DNA of 64,000 nucleotides, from contig JBEVXH010000010.1 of NCBI GenBank assembly GCA_040506195.1, positions 59,371 through 123,370 of the forward strand. Direction: 5' to 3'. Numbering within the stretch: the first letter of the stretch is position 1; each line of letters begins with the position of its first letter. Below the pieces are notes generated by a model that had not been told where the DNA came from, did not search any database, and was given only the letters and a program-made list of their open reading frames with translations. Of the stretch, positions 1-9,521 are shown one piece after another. Both the position numbers and the translations under genes were made by a program. Origin of the DNA: Thiodiazotropha sp040506195 (lineage in GTDB: Bacteria > Pseudomonadota > Gammaproteobacteria > Chromatiales > Chromatiaceae).

Positions 1-724
1 CCAGCCGAATGAGCGACTTGAAGCTGGGGTTCACGGAAAAGTCTTCCGGGAGGTCGAAGTTTTCCAGCAGCCAGGGGCGTACAACATTATCGACGAGCAC
101 GCGGTCGAAATCCCGGCCACCACACATGGCAATACCGCCGTGAGCGAGGAGATTAACCCGTCCACCGAGGCTTTCAGCAATAGCGATATCCAGTGTGCCG
201 CCACCCAGGTCGTAAATCAGGAACATACCGTCGGTATTGCGGGCGCGCATAACACTCATGACTGCAGCGACCGGTTCCTGCATTAGCGCAACCTTGCCGA
301 GACCGGCCATGCTGGCGGCCTGCATGGTGGCATCCTTCTGCATCTGGTTAAAAGCAGCAGGAACGGTGATGACGGTTCCGGTATCCGGATCGTTTCGGAT
401 TTCCTCAGGCAGGTAACCGAACTGAACTTTTAGAATTTCCGCCGAGCACTCTTCCGGAGTCATTGTCATGTTGACCGCCGGAAGATTGATTGGCGTACTG
501 GTACCCATCAACCGCTTGAAAAGCATCGCAGAGTTGTCCGGGCTTTGCGGCGCCATGTTGTATGCGTTAAAACCAATCTGCTTGTTACCGCGCCTGTCGA
601 TATAGATCGCCGAGGGAGTAACATCGTTTTGCTGTGGACTCTTCCACACCCGCGTATCGGAACCGTCATAGGAACAGATTGCGCTGTTTGTTGTACCCAG
701 GTCTATGCCAACGAAATTTTTCAT
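1..724 (-). CDS. Hsp70-family (DnaK-like) chaperone ATPase, partial at window edge
   Basis: The visible 241 residues are the N-terminal half of an Hsp70 nucleotide-binding domain; the rest lies left of the window. The phosphate-1 motif IDLGTTNS is at about residues 7-14 and the phosphate-2 motif DLGGGTLD lies near residue 180, preceded by the QEPVAAV segment typical of Hsp70. Hsp70 proteins bind and release client proteins in an ATP-driven cycle that needs a nucleotide exchange factor. The ATG overlaps the stop codon of the GrpE-like gene (ATGA), so the two are translationally coupled and lie at the end of the restriction-modification operon. This is probably not the housekeeping DnaK, since no dnaJ is seen and the partner gene is a divergent GrpE. 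Family assignment is firm; the client is unknown. Confidence 0.93.
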   Translation of the reverse strand, partial: MKNFVGIDLGTTNSAICSYDGSDTRVWKSPQQNDVTPSAIYIDRRGNKQIGFNAYNMAPQSPDNSAMLFKRLMGTSTPINLPAVNMTMTPEECSAEILKVQFGYLPEEIRNDPDTGTVITVPAAFNQMQKDATMQAASMAGLGKVALMQEPVAAVMSVMRARNTDGMFLIYDLGGGTLDIAIAESLGGRVNLLAHGGIAMCGGRDFDRVLVDNVVRPWLLENFDLPEDFSVNPSFKSLIRL

Positions 725-1101
725 CGTTCCACCTTCCTTAAAGTGACGGTTCCTGTCTTAACCAAACCTTCTTTCCCCATGATGATCGGCTCGAGCATCT
801 GATCGACCATCAAGGCATCCTTCGTATCGAACTCGTCGATATTGAGGGGCGTGGCGGCCATTCCCGAATCGAAGGCATGACCCTCGACATTTACGATTCT
901 CAAATCCGCTCGTTCCAGGGCCTCTTCGACCTTTTTGATGAACCAACGGAACTGGCTCTTGTACCGATTCTGTTCCCCGGCATCGAGCTTCAACAGCAGA
1001 CGATCAAACACCCGACCGAAGCGCCAGGACTCCACTGCCATACTGATCACCGCATCCCGCATGGCCTCGGGGGTCATTGTGGTTTGTTCAGAGTCCGCCA
1101 T
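721..1101 (-). CDS. GrpE-like nucleotide exchange factor paired with the Hsp70
   Basis: A 126-residue protein with a helical N-terminal half and a C-terminal segment that resembles the GrpE head: an EGHAFD motif, then MVDQMLEPIIMGKEGLV and a final GTVTLRK, similar to the ...GRVLRPALVTV end of GrpE. GrpE proteins release ADP from Hsp70. The start is placed at the second ATG because GGAG lies about 7 bases before it; the earlier ATG (position 1119) lacks a ribosome binding site. The gene begins shortly after the hsdR stop codon and its own stop overlaps the Hsp70 start. The long coiled-coil arm of ordinary GrpE is reduced, so it is a divergent family member. The assignment rests on the C-terminal motif and the neighbour. 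Confidence 0.7.
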   Translation of the reverse strand: MADSEQTTMTPEAMRDAVISMAVESWRFGRVFDRLLLKLDAGEQNRYKSQFRWFIKKVEEALERADLRIVNVEGHAFDSGMAATPLNIDEFDTKDALMVDQMLEPIIMGKEGLVKTGTVTLRKVER

Positions 1102-1127
1102 ATTTTTCTCCGTGTTCATTAAAATTC

Positions 1128-4109
1128 TTAGTAGTACTGCCGGATGTATCCGAATGCCTTGTCAAACAGGTCCTGATCCTTGATCTTGTATTTGACGTAA
1201 ATCACCTTGCGCAGCGCTTTCTGCACTTCACGTTCTCCTGCCTTGGTGTCCTGCCAACCCGGAAAGCGAACCAGACGCACAATCTCGTCGATGTCGGCCA
1301 CAATCCGCTCGACCACGACCGGCGTCTTGCCGCTCTTCACCTCAACGAACAGCTCGGTCAAAGCCGCTTTCGCCTTCGCCTGTTCATCGACGGGGTCCAC
1401 CCGCTTCTCGGCCTGAACGACCTCCTTGGCCAGAGTCAGCAGCTCCTTGAGAAAATCGATGCTGTGCAGCAGCCCCTGTTCATGCCGTTCTTTCAGCTTT
1501 TCGAGACGCTCGCCCAGGGCTACGAACTTCGGGTTGTCCTTGTGCTTGCGCAATCGGGCAATAATCTTGATCTCGATCTCCTTGGATTTTTTCTCCGGGT
1601 CCTTGGCATCGAGCAATCCCTCAAGCACTTCGGCGTCCATCACCAGGGTGTCTAAATCGTCCCGCACGGTTTCCAGGTGGACATTTTCGTGGACCAGTTC
1701 GATGGTCTTTGCCCCAAGCGTATGCCAGAGCAGTTTGCCGTTACCGCTCGGCGGTTTTACCGATTCATAGATCTGGGTCAGCCATTTGTAGTCGGTTTGG
1801 TAGGGCCCCAGGCAGGGGTCTGGGGACAATGCCTCCCAGAGACGGGAGAGCACTGAGTATTCAGCCGCAAACCTGTCCCGGGTCTCGTTATCCGGCAGGC
1901 AGTCCTGCGCCGCAATCAGTCCCTCGTAGCCGCCGACGGTGCGGTCCACTCCGGGGAAGAACGCCAGACATTTCGCCACCACGCCCGGCAGTTCTTTCTT
2001 GAGGTCATCCAGGTTGGTGATGACCTTCTGCACCGCTTTCTCGTCGAAATCGAGTGCCGTGGCCACGTCGTCGAAGATGCCGAGGTAGTCCACGATCAGG
2101 CCATGGGTCTTGCCGGTATAGACGCGGTTGGTTCGGCAGATCGCCTGCAGCAGGTTGTGGTCCTTCATCGGTTTGTCCAGATACATGACCTGCAAAATCG
2201 GCGCATCGAATCCGGTCAGCAGCTTGGAGGTGACGATCAGGAATTTGAGCGGGTCTTCAGGATCCCGGAATCGATCCAGCAGCTCCTCCTCTTCATCCTT
2301 GGAAAGTTTCCACTCGGCAAATGCGTCCGACTTGCCGCCCTGGGTATGCATGACAATGGCACTTGCCTCTGGGCCGACCAGCTCGTCCATGGCCTTCTTA
2401 TAGAGCACGCAGCATTCCCGGTCGAAGGTCACCACCTGGGCCTTGAAACCGTTCGGCTCGACCTTGTCCCGGTAGTGATTGACAATGTGCTGGCAGATGG
2501 CCTGCACACGGGCCGGGGCCTTGATCAGCACCGCCATTTTGGCGGCCCGCCTGGCCAGGTCATCCTTATCCTCTTCGCTCAACTGGTCGGTCATCTGAGC
2601 ATAGGCTTCGTCGATGGCATCCTTATCGATGTGCAGTTTTACGTCCACGGCCTCAAAGTGAAGCGGCAACGTGGCCTTGTCCCGGATCGAGTCCTGGAAC
2701 GAGTAGCGGCTCATGTAGCCTTGCTCATCTTCATCCGCGCCGAATGCCCAGAAGGTGTTACGGTCCCGCTTGTTGATCGGCGTGCCGGTCAAGCCAAAGA
2801 GGAAAGCATTGGGCAGCGCATCTCGCATCTGGCGACCCAGATCACCTTCCTGGGTGCGGTGCGCCTCGTCCACCATCACAATGATGTTCGGGCGCTCGTT
2901 CAGGCGGCCGCCCGCCTCGCCGAACTTGTGAATGGTGGTGATGATGATCTTGCGGGTATCGGCTGCCAGCAGGCTTTGTAGTTCCTGTCGAGTAGCGGCC
3001 CCGATCATGTTTGGGATATCGGCGGCGTTGAAGGTGGCGGTGATCTGGGTGTCCAGGTCGATGCGGTCCACCACGATCATCACCGTGGGGTTGCCGAGCT
3101 TGCGATGCATCCGCAGCTTCTGCGCCGCGAACACCATCAGAAGCGACTTGCCCGAGCCCTGAAAGTGCCAGATCAGGCCCTTCTTGGGATACCCCTTGAC
3201 CACACGGGCGACCATCAGATTCGCGCCTTCGTACTGCTGATAGCGGCAGATGATCTTGATGCGGCGGTGTTTCTTGTCGGTGGCGAACAGGGTAAAGTTC
3301 TGTAGGATGTCCAGCACCACATGGGGTCGCAGCATGGAACGGATGGAGCGCTGCACGTCTGCAAGGGTCCCCTCGGCCTTGTTGTCACCTTCGTGCCACG
3401 GCCCCCAGATATCGATGGGCATGCGCACCGAGCCGTAGCGATAGCACTTACCCTCGGTAGCAAAGGAGAGGACGTTGGGTACGAACATCTGCGGCACGCT
3501 CTGTTCGTAGCCGTTGTGGATGTCGCTGGCCCCGTCCACCCAGGTCACCGCCGGGCGCACCGGCGTCTTGGCCTCGCCGATCACCAGTGGGATGCCATTG
3601 ACCAGCATGATGATGTCGAAGCGCCGGCCACCCTCCTTGACCGGATAAACCCACTGGTTGGTGACCACGTAGTCGTTATTGCTCAGGTTCTCGAAGTCAA
3701 TCAGGCGCACCGGCGTGTGTTCGCCGCGTTCACCGAAGGGCATGGACTTCTCACCCCGCAGCCATTCGGCGAACAGCTCGTTGGCCCGCACCAGTCCTTC
3801 GCTCTGTACCGACAGAGGAATGGTTCGCAGGCGATAGAGCACCTCGTCGGCGCGGTCAGGCTGGGCCTTGATTTCCGGATTCAGGCGGATGAGGGCCTCG
3901 CGTACCACCGACTCCACCAGTACATCAGAGTGTTGGCGTGGTAATTCCTCGGCGGATACGAAACGCCATTTAAGGCTTGTAATCTGAAGGGTGAGGTGTG
4001 AATCAAGATAATCAGTCTGCGGCTCAGCAACGCACCACTGATTGTCCTTGTCAGACAGCGTGTCCAGCACGAGTTGTTCAACTGTATTTTCCTCATTGAA
4101 ATAGGTCAT
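1128..4109 (-). CDS. hsdR: Type I restriction enzyme R subunit (HsdR)
   Basis: A 993-residue HsdR, close to the usual family length. The N-terminal PD-(D/E)xK nuclease domain shows D165 and the E179-A-K181 signature. The motor domains follow with Walker A GSGKS at 318-322, the DEAH box at 414-417, and LTGTP at about 440. The C-terminal part is helical, as expected for the region that docks onto the methylase. HsdR with HsdM and HsdS forms a complex that translocates DNA and cuts unmodified targets. The ATG overlaps the stop codon of the upstream helicase gene (ATGA). No frameshift or missing catalytic residue is visible, so the subunit should be active. Confidence 0.97.
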   Translation of the reverse strand: MTYFNEENTVEQLVLDTLSDKDNQWCVAEPQTDYLDSHLTLQITSLKWRFVSAEELPRQHSDVLVESVVREALIRLNPEIKAQPDRADEVLYRLRTIPLSVQSEGLVRANELFAEWLRGEKSMPFGERGEHTPVRLIDFENLSNNDYVVTNQWVYPVKEGGRRFDIIMLVNGIPLVIGEAKTPVRPAVTWVDGASDIHNGYEQSVPQMFVPNVLSFATEGKCYRYGSVRMPIDIWGPWHEGDNKAEGTLADVQRSIRSMLRPHVVLDILQNFTLFATDKKHRRIKIICRYQQYEGANLMVARVVKGYPKKGLIWHFQGSGKSLLMVFAAQKLRMHRKLGNPTVMIVVDRIDLDTQITATFNAADIPNMIGAATRQELQSLLAADTRKIIITTIHKFGEAGGRLNERPNIIVMVDEAHRTQEGDLGRQMRDALPNAFLFGLTGTPINKRDRNTFWAFGADEDEQGYMSRYSFQDSIRDKATLPLHFEAVDVKLHIDKDAIDEAYAQMTDQLSEEDKDDLARRAAKMAVLIKAPARVQAICQHIVNHYRDKVEPNGFKAQVVTFDRECCVLYKKAMDELVGPEASAIVMHTQGGKSDAFAEWKLSKDEEEELLDRFRDPEDPLKFLIVTSKLLTGFDAPILQVMYLDKPMKDHNLLQAICRTNRVYTGKTHGLIVDYLGIFDDVATALDFDEKAVQKVITNLDDLKKELPGVVAKCLAFFPGVDRTVGGYEGLIAAQDCLPDNETRDRFAAEYSVLSRLWEALSPDPCLGPYQTDYKWLTQIYESVKPPSGNGKLLWHTLGAKTIELVHENVHLETVRDDLDTLVMDAEVLEGLLDAKDPEKKSKEIEIKIIARLRKHKDNPKFVALGERLEKLKERHEQGLLHSIDFLKELLTLAKEVVQAEKRVDPVDEQAKAKAALTELFVEVKSGKTPVVVERIVADIDEIVRLVRFPGWQDTKAGEREVQKALRKVIYVKYKIKDQDLFDKAFGYIRQYY

Positions 4110-6691
4110 TTCTGTCCGCCTCCCGCCAATGAGGAAAGTTTTTTGCTCGTCAATCTTGCCAGAATGTCATCACTTCCCAGTTTCGCTTCGGCCATCTTGC
4201 GTGCAGCAAGCTCCCTCCATTCAATGACTCCAGGCGACTGGAAAGAGTCCCAGAGCGTACGCATTGTTGTCATGCATTCTTCTGAAAACTTTTTGAAGTC
4301 TTCAACGCTTATGTAAAAAACATCTCCCGTGTGAGGTTCAGCAGCAAAATGCAATTTGTCCGACGTCGAACAAAATACGACCGAGAAACTTACTCCAGGG
4401 TGTTCTGCTGCGAGGGTGTCTGGATGGGCCTTGGCTTGAAGTGTTTTCTCTTTTGAGACGACAGGATTCTCTCCGGTTGCCGTGTAATCCTCAAAAACAA
4501 CGCCCTGTCGTCCAAAGATCCACCACGGGTCAGGATCACCGGATCGCTCAATGTTCCCCGATTCAAAACCCAGCAGGCGACCGAGCTTGACCTGCGCTTC
4601 TTCAAACGGCTTTGATTCCGTGCTTGAAAGCCCTTCCCGGATGGCCTGGAAATATTTTTCGATTTTCACGCTGCCAGACTTTCCAAACCGCTCAAGGACT
4701 CCTTCTATACGCTCGATGCGCTCTCCATAAATGACATCGACGGGTGCTTCCTGCGTCTGGTTGGAGAGCAGCTTTTGAATCTGTTTGAGCCATGGCAACG
4801 TACTGGCGCATGAAAAGGCAGCAGAAAAATGTTCTTGAGCTATCTGTGCTTGCTCCGCCTGGAAGGCTGCCGAGCCAGCAAGGTAATTCCAAAGAGCAGA
4901 ATATCCCTTCAGATCATGCCCACCGGCGAGGCTGGCCAACACGTCTTTTGCGGAAGAAAGCGCGCTGTCAAAATCGCCGGACCAAAGGGCATCGTGAAAT
5001 TTCACTTCATGCACAACAGAGTTCCCGACCGGACTTGCCGATGGTATGGGCGATTGAGTCAGTTCGTCTCTTGTTTCCAATATATGGTTATCGGCCGATT
5101 TCCACTCTGGCCCGTGGGCAACGAATATGTCGATGTTATCCCCCAGTTCAGACGGATTATCGACTTTTGATTGTTCGACACCAAAATTGACTTCGGCCTG
5201 AAGTTCCGGATGTAGTGTTTCTCGCTTTTCCGGCATGTGGAAATACTGATGCACCTTGTCGCCGATAATCACCACGAGCGCATAGTCGGTTGATGAGCGT
5301 GTGCATCTTCCTACCGCCTGAGTGATCCTGGTGCAGATGCGAACCTGGAAGAGGACAGAGGCCCCAAGGCGGCTGATGATGAAGCGCTCCTGAAGATTTG
5401 TAGATTCCGGAAGACCATAGATGATCAGGTATCTGCATTCGTCTCCGATCAGATCGATTCCGTCATACCTGTTCGCCAGAACCGCAATGGCGGAACCAGC
5501 TTGGGTAAATGATTTCTTCGACGCCTCCAGTTGTGCGGCGTCAAAGAGGGTATGACCCTGCGTCGCCGGAAGTACTCCAATGACTTCTCTGACTTTGTCA
5601 GCATCACGGTTACTTGGGGTGAGGACGAGTGCTCTGTCAAATTTCGTAGTCCAGGAAATCGCGAGGCTCAATGAAGCCGCTTCATCCCACACCCTCATAG
5701 GAAACACGAAGAAGCGTCGACCGATTCCCTGCTTATCCCAGCCCTCTGGAGCGGGTATCCGTTCGATTTTCTTCCGCCCGAAAATTCTTTCCAGATCCCC
5801 GCCTTCTCCGAGAGTCGCGGACATATAAATGCGCTGCCGCGCATTCTGAAACGGCGCAAAGCTCTTGGTGGGCGCGATAAGAGGACGAATGAGAATGGAA
5901 TTGCTGGTGTAATAGAGATGACAGGCGTGGAGGTGATCTCTGATCATGCGCCATCGATAACCGTATTCCTCCGGGCTCTCATCGTCTCTGGAGGCAGTGT
6001 CAATCGCTGCCGTCAGAGCGGTCCTGCACTTGAGTAAATAAGGCGTCGGGATCTTGTTCACGAATGACGTATCAAGCGATCCCTCATTACCCTGGTCGTA
6101 ACGGAGCTGGTCATTTTCCGTGGTGTAAGGCGCGATGATCTGCCAGATTGCATCGAAGGTAGATTCATCCTGATAGCGCCGGACCTCCAACGACCAGAAA
6201 CTCGACACATAATTCTCGGCGGCGTGGGCATCGTCAAAAATGAGTGTATGGACATCGCTGAAAAACGGATTTGTGTTGAACAGAGCGCTGTAGGTGGCAA
6301 CGCCTATTGATTCGCAATTGTTGAAAGCGGTCTTGTCGGCCTCCGGGTACTGGTGTTTGGACCCCGAGAAATCAAGAGCGTTGATTCCGTATTTTTCTTT
6401 GGCCTGTTCAACGACCTGATGGACAAGCTGTTTGGTAGGACAAAGCAGTACGCACCTCTCCCGTTTTGTTCTTCTGCGCCACTCTGCGATCAGGAGGCCA
6501 ACCAGGGTCTTGCCGCTGCCGGTGGGCAGCTCAAGTGCGATATCACGATTGTCGACATGGTCCATGTAGTTGCGGAGCATGTCTGCCTGCTGCGCAAGAA
6601 GGCCTTCTACGGTACGGTCCCGCAGATCACGGAACAGCGACTCAGGATCTTTGATGGATACCGAATATTTCTGAGGGATTTTAAATGCCAT
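4106..6691 (-). CDS. DEAD/DEAH-box helicase inserted between hsdS and hsdR
   Basis: An 861-residue superfamily 2 helicase. Walker A TGSGKT is at 57-62, a DDAH Walker B at 153-156, a motif III-like SAT near 293, and a motif VI of the form QAVGRCTR near residue 465, which resembles the C-terminal helicase domain of the Rad3/XPD and DinG group. No four-cysteine iron-sulfur pattern is evident. The last 350 residues are helical and unrecognised. The start is placed at MAFKIP because AAGGAGGG lies 7 bases upstream; a longer frame would overlap the hsdR remnant. Its stop overlaps the hsdR start. It is not part of standard type I systems. Its role is unknown; unwinding or remodelling of substrate for HsdR is an inference from position only. 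Confidence 0.88.
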   Translation of the reverse strand: MAFKIPQKYSVSIKDPESLFRDLRDRTVEGLLAQQADMLRNYMDHVDNRDIALELPTGSGKTLVGLLIAEWRRRTKRERCVLLCPTKQLVHQVVEQAKEKYGINALDFSGSKHQYPEADKTAFNNCESIGVATYSALFNTNPFFSDVHTLIFDDAHAAENYVSSFWSLEVRRYQDESTFDAIWQIIAPYTTENDQLRYDQGNEGSLDTSFVNKIPTPYLLKCRTALTAAIDTASRDDESPEEYGYRWRMIRDHLHACHLYYTSNSILIRPLIAPTKSFAPFQNARQRIYMSATLGEGGDLERIFGRKKIERIPAPEGWDKQGIGRRFFVFPMRVWDEAASLSLAISWTTKFDRALVLTPSNRDADKVREVIGVLPATQGHTLFDAAQLEASKKSFTQAGSAIAVLANRYDGIDLIGDECRYLIIYGLPESTNLQERFIISRLGASVLFQVRICTRITQAVGRCTRSSTDYALVVIIGDKVHQYFHMPEKRETLHPELQAEVNFGVEQSKVDNPSELGDNIDIFVAHGPEWKSADNHILETRDELTQSPIPSASPVGNSVVHEVKFHDALWSGDFDSALSSAKDVLASLAGGHDLKGYSALWNYLAGSAAFQAEQAQIAQEHFSAAFSCASTLPWLKQIQKLLSNQTQEAPVDVIYGERIERIEGVLERFGKSGSVKIEKYFQAIREGLSSTESKPFEEAQVKLGRLLGFESGNIERSGDPDPWWIFGRQGVVFEDYTATGENPVVSKEKTLQAKAHPDTLAAEHPGVSFSVVFCSTSDKLHFAAEPHTGDVFYISVEDFKKFSEECMTTMRTLWDSFQSPGVIEWRELAARKMAEAKLGSDDILARLTSKKLSSLAGGGQK

Positions 6692-6824
6692 GGAGTAACC
6701 CTCCTTGGTTTCTATTGCATGCACCGCCGTAACTGGCGAGCTTTTCGGCAACCATGTTCGAAGTTACGCCCTCGCAGAGCGTGTCGAGAACCATCTGTTC
6801 GACCGTGTTTTCTTCGTTAAACAT
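6681..6824 (-). pseudogene. Remnant of an hsdR 5' end overlapping the hsdS stop codon
   Basis: A 47-codon frame starts with an ATG that overlaps the hsdS stop codon, where hsdR normally begins in an hsdMSR operon. Its residues 2-15 (FNEENTVEQMVLDT) match residues 4-17 of the intact HsdR (FNEENTVEQLVLDT), although the underlying bases differ at many third positions. After about 18 codons the similarity ends. This looks like the start of an older, divergent hsdR left behind when the helicase gene and the present hsdR were brought in. It may still be translated as a coupling leader for the helicase gene, whose start codon lies within it. Confidence 0.75.
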
Positions 6825-7998
6825 GGGTGGCTCCCTTTGTCACATCATTCGCAATTTGCCGTTGAAGCCCAAGAAGAACTTCAACATGCTTAGTTAGCTG
6901 TTCCTCACCAGCACTAATGGTTGAAAGTTTATCCACGATTTCTCTTTGAACATGAAGGCCAGGAACAAGCAGCTTATGCTGTCGCAGATCCTTTCCATTA
7001 ACTTTCCATATTCCATTTGTGGATTTAGCAAAAGCCAGGAGTTTTCCGTGAGTCAAGGGGTCATTCCATTGCTCGACTGCAAAGGCGGGAAGAATCTGTT
7101 TTTCATCGAAAGCTATTCGGATGAGAAGATCAGGATAAAAACAATTCTCTGGTAGTTCTGATACAAGACCAGCTTTTCCACAGAGGGTTTTGTTGCCGTT
7201 ACCTCTCACAACTAAAATATCCCCCGAAGCTAAACGAAACTTCTCAAGGTCCGATGGTGAGATTTCGGCATATTTTGTATTTCCATTCGGATCAACTTTT
7301 CCATCCCTTACCGCACCAATACTTAATGTGGGACAACCTGCTTCTGATGCGTTAGTCTTAGGAGAAAAGCCATTCCGAGGTGGTGTGCTGTATAATTTAC
7401 TGCATGCCACCTCACGGGTTGACTCATGTCGCAAAGACGCTCTAAGTGTTTGGCTTTTTAGGGCGGCAAGTGCGTTCAAAGATTCTTTGTATTTCTGCAC
7501 TGCATCATCCGCTGTCCACAGGATCTCGGCAATGCGCTTCTGTTCATCGAGGGGTGGCAGCGGGAACTCCTGCACTTTCAAAGCTTTCCAATTGATCGTT
7601 GGTGAGAGTGATCCCACCGATATTTCAATGGCCCGCTCCATGAACATATCGGACTGCAGAAAGAACGGCAGAAAATCTGGGAGAATATGCTTTCCTGTTG
7701 GTCTCAGAACCATTCCATGAGCAGAGAAGAAACCGTCATGCGGAGCAATTGCGACTCGGCGAAGATAGGCATTGCGCTTTGCAAAAAGTAAGTCGCCTTT
7801 TTTCATGCGAAGCTTTTGACCTTTCAGGTCGGCATCAGAACCCCAGCGTTTGACATGTAGCGAGCCCGAGTCGAGGTGCTCTAACCCGATATAATTACGG
7901 CTGTCTTCTTCGGTTGGTTGGCCTTGTTCTCGGACGCATTCAACAAAGTCCCCAAACTTCAATATTTTCCAAGCAGGCTTCAGATTTTGCTCACTCAT
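6817..7998 (-). CDS. hsdS: Type I restriction-modification specificity subunit (HsdS)
   Basis: A 393-residue HsdS with two target recognition domains. The first (about 1-150) leads into the conserved central helix beginning PLPPLDEQKRIAEIL near residue 145. The second (about 195-345) ends in a similar helix (HVQREIVDKLSTI). The two domains each read half of a split DNA target, and the helices set the spacing and bind HsdM. The start overlaps the hsdM-b stop codon (ATGA). The coding strand appears richer in A and T than the hsdM genes, which is usual for exchangeable specificity subunits. The target sequence cannot be read from the protein. Confidence 0.95.
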   Translation of the reverse strand: MSEQNLKPAWKILKFGDFVECVREQGQPTEEDSRNYIGLEHLDSGSLHVKRWGSDADLKGQKLRMKKGDLLFAKRNAYLRRVAIAPHDGFFSAHGMVLRPTGKHILPDFLPFFLQSDMFMERAIEISVGSLSPTINWKALKVQEFPLPPLDEQKRIAEILWTADDAVQKYKESLNALAALKSQTLRASLRHESTREVACSKLYSTPPRNGFSPKTNASEAGCPTLSIGAVRDGKVDPNGNTKYAEISPSDLEKFRLASGDILVVRGNGNKTLCGKAGLVSELPENCFYPDLLIRIAFDEKQILPAFAVEQWNDPLTHGKLLAFAKSTNGIWKVNGKDLRQHKLLVPGLHVQREIVDKLSTISAGEEQLTKHVEVLLGLQRQIANDVTKGATHV

Positions 7999-9521
7999 AG
8001 AGCACCTCCTCCTATTCGTGCGCCCTCAAGCACATTGATGAGGTCACTCATAGAATCCCGGAGATCCATCGAGCTTTCCTGCCAGTTGGTAATAGCGTCG
8101 GTCAAACTGACATCTTCGTTACTGCCATTTCCATGACTTCGATCCGAACGAATGACATTCACATAAAGTGGCAAATTCAAGCTGCACTCTTTTCCCCGGA
8201 TCTCGTCGTTACTGACCACCCGGGCAAAACCGCCCTCATCGCCAAAGGCCTGGTAAGCGGAGACAATACGCTGGAGGTGGTCATCAGTAAGAAAGCTCTG
8301 CGCTCGCTCGCGGGTCACCTCGTTCACCGCGTTGATGAAGAGCACCTTGTTCCTGCGCTCCTTGGGCTTGTTCATCCGGCAGATAACAACGCAGGCTTCC
8401 ATGGGTGAGTTGTAGAAAAGGTTAGGCCCGAGACCCAGCACACACTCCACTACGTCATGGGCGACCAGCTTCTCACGCATAGCCAGTTCCTCGTTGCGGA
8501 AGAGGACGCCATGCGGAAACAGGATGGCGCAGCGGCCGCTCCTGGTCTTCATGCTCTGGATGATGTGCTGCCAGAAGGCATAGTCGGCGCGGCCCTGTGG
8601 CGGAGTGCCGTAGATGTTCCGGCCCCACGGATCGGCGGCCCAGGCTTCGCGGTCCCACTGCTTGATGGAATACGGCGGATTGGCCAGCACCACATCGAAC
8701 TCCATGAGCCGGTCGCCTTCGACGAATGCGGGATGGGCCAGGGTATCGCCCCGGACGATGCGGAAGTCCTCGATGCCGTGCAGGAACAGGTTCATGCGGC
8801 CGATGGCCGAGGTGAGCAGGTTGCGCTCCTGACCATAGAGTCTAAGGTTGCGCCATTCCTTGTTCTGCCGCTTGAGATGGGTGACGGCGGAGAGCAGCAT
8901 GCCGGCCGAACCACACGTCGGGTCATAGATCGACTCGCCCGGCCTGGGTTCGAGCATCTCGGTCATCAGGTGAACCACGGTGCGGTTGGTATAGAACTCC
9001 GCAGCGGTATGGCCGGAATCGTCGGCGAACTTCTTGATCAGAAATTCATAGCCCACACCCAGCTCATCCTCCGGGCAGTTGGTAACTGAAAGCGTCTGAG
9101 AGCTAAAATGCTCAATCAGTTCGCGCAGCATGTGGTCAGGCAGGCGGTCCTTATTGGTCCACTGGGCATCGCCGAAGACCCCGTAGAGGGTGTCAGGGTT
9201 GGCCTTCTCTATGGCTCGCAGGGCATCCTGGATGGCCTTGCCCACATTCTTGACCTTGGTGCGGGTCGCCTTCCAGTGGGCATCCTCCGGGATCTGGAAA
9301 CGGTGCTGCTCGGGCAGCGCAGCGTATTCCTGGTCACCGCCAGATTCTTCCAGCGCATCGGCCAGTTCCTCGTCGTACACGTCGCACAGCCGCTTGTAGA
9401 ACAGTAGAGGGAAGATGAATTGCTTGTAATCCCCGGCGTCGATGTAGCCACGCAGCAAGGTAGCCGCACCCCAGAGATAGGATTCCAGCGCTGATTGGGA
9501 AATGTGCTTGCTCTTCTTCAT
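7995..9521 (-). CDS. hsdM: Type I restriction-modification N6-adenine methylase subunit, second copy (HsdM-b)
   Basis: A 508-residue HsdM with an N-terminal HsdM_N helical domain (1-140) and an adenine-methylase domain. Motif I reads DPTCGSAGM at 200-208 and motif IV reads NPPY at 281-284, the catalytic loop that flips adenine. The segment before motif I is EFYTNR where the partner copy has EFYTPR. The start used here overlaps the stop codon of the 75-residue gene as ATGA; a longer frame adds six residues. It is clearly homologous to the other HsdM in this operon but diverged throughout, so this is an old duplication or a two-gene methylase, not a recent repeat. Both copies retain the catalytic NPP motif. 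Confidence 0.95.
   Translation of the reverse strand: MKKSKHISQSALESYLWGAATLLRGYIDAGDYKQFIFPLLFYKRLCDVYDEELADALEESGGDQEYAALPEQHRFQIPEDAHWKATRTKVKNVGKAIQDALRAIEKANPDTLYGVFGDAQWTNKDRLPDHMLRELIEHFSSQTLSVTNCPEDELGVGYEFLIKKFADDSGHTAAEFYTNRTVVHLMTEMLEPRPGESIYDPTCGSAGMLLSAVTHLKRQNKEWRNLRLYGQERNLLTSAIGRMNLFLHGIEDFRIVRGDTLAHPAFVEGDRLMEFDVVLANPPYSIKQWDREAWAADPWGRNIYGTPPQGRADYAFWQHIIQSMKTRSGRCAILFPHGVLFRNEELAMREKLVAHDVVECVLGLGPNLFYNSPMEACVVICRMNKPKERRNKVLFINAVNEVTRERAQSFLTDDHLQRIVSAYQAFGDEGGFARVVSNDEIRGKECSLNLPLYVNVIRSDRSHGNGSNEDVSLTDAITNWQESSMDLRDSMSDLINVLEGARIGGGAL

Noticed and set aside
2103..2981. A 292-codon plus-strand frame antisense to hsdR
   Set aside because: It lies fully inside the hsdR motor domains, whose motifs are intact; its translation has no domain-like features and arises from the high GC of the real gene.
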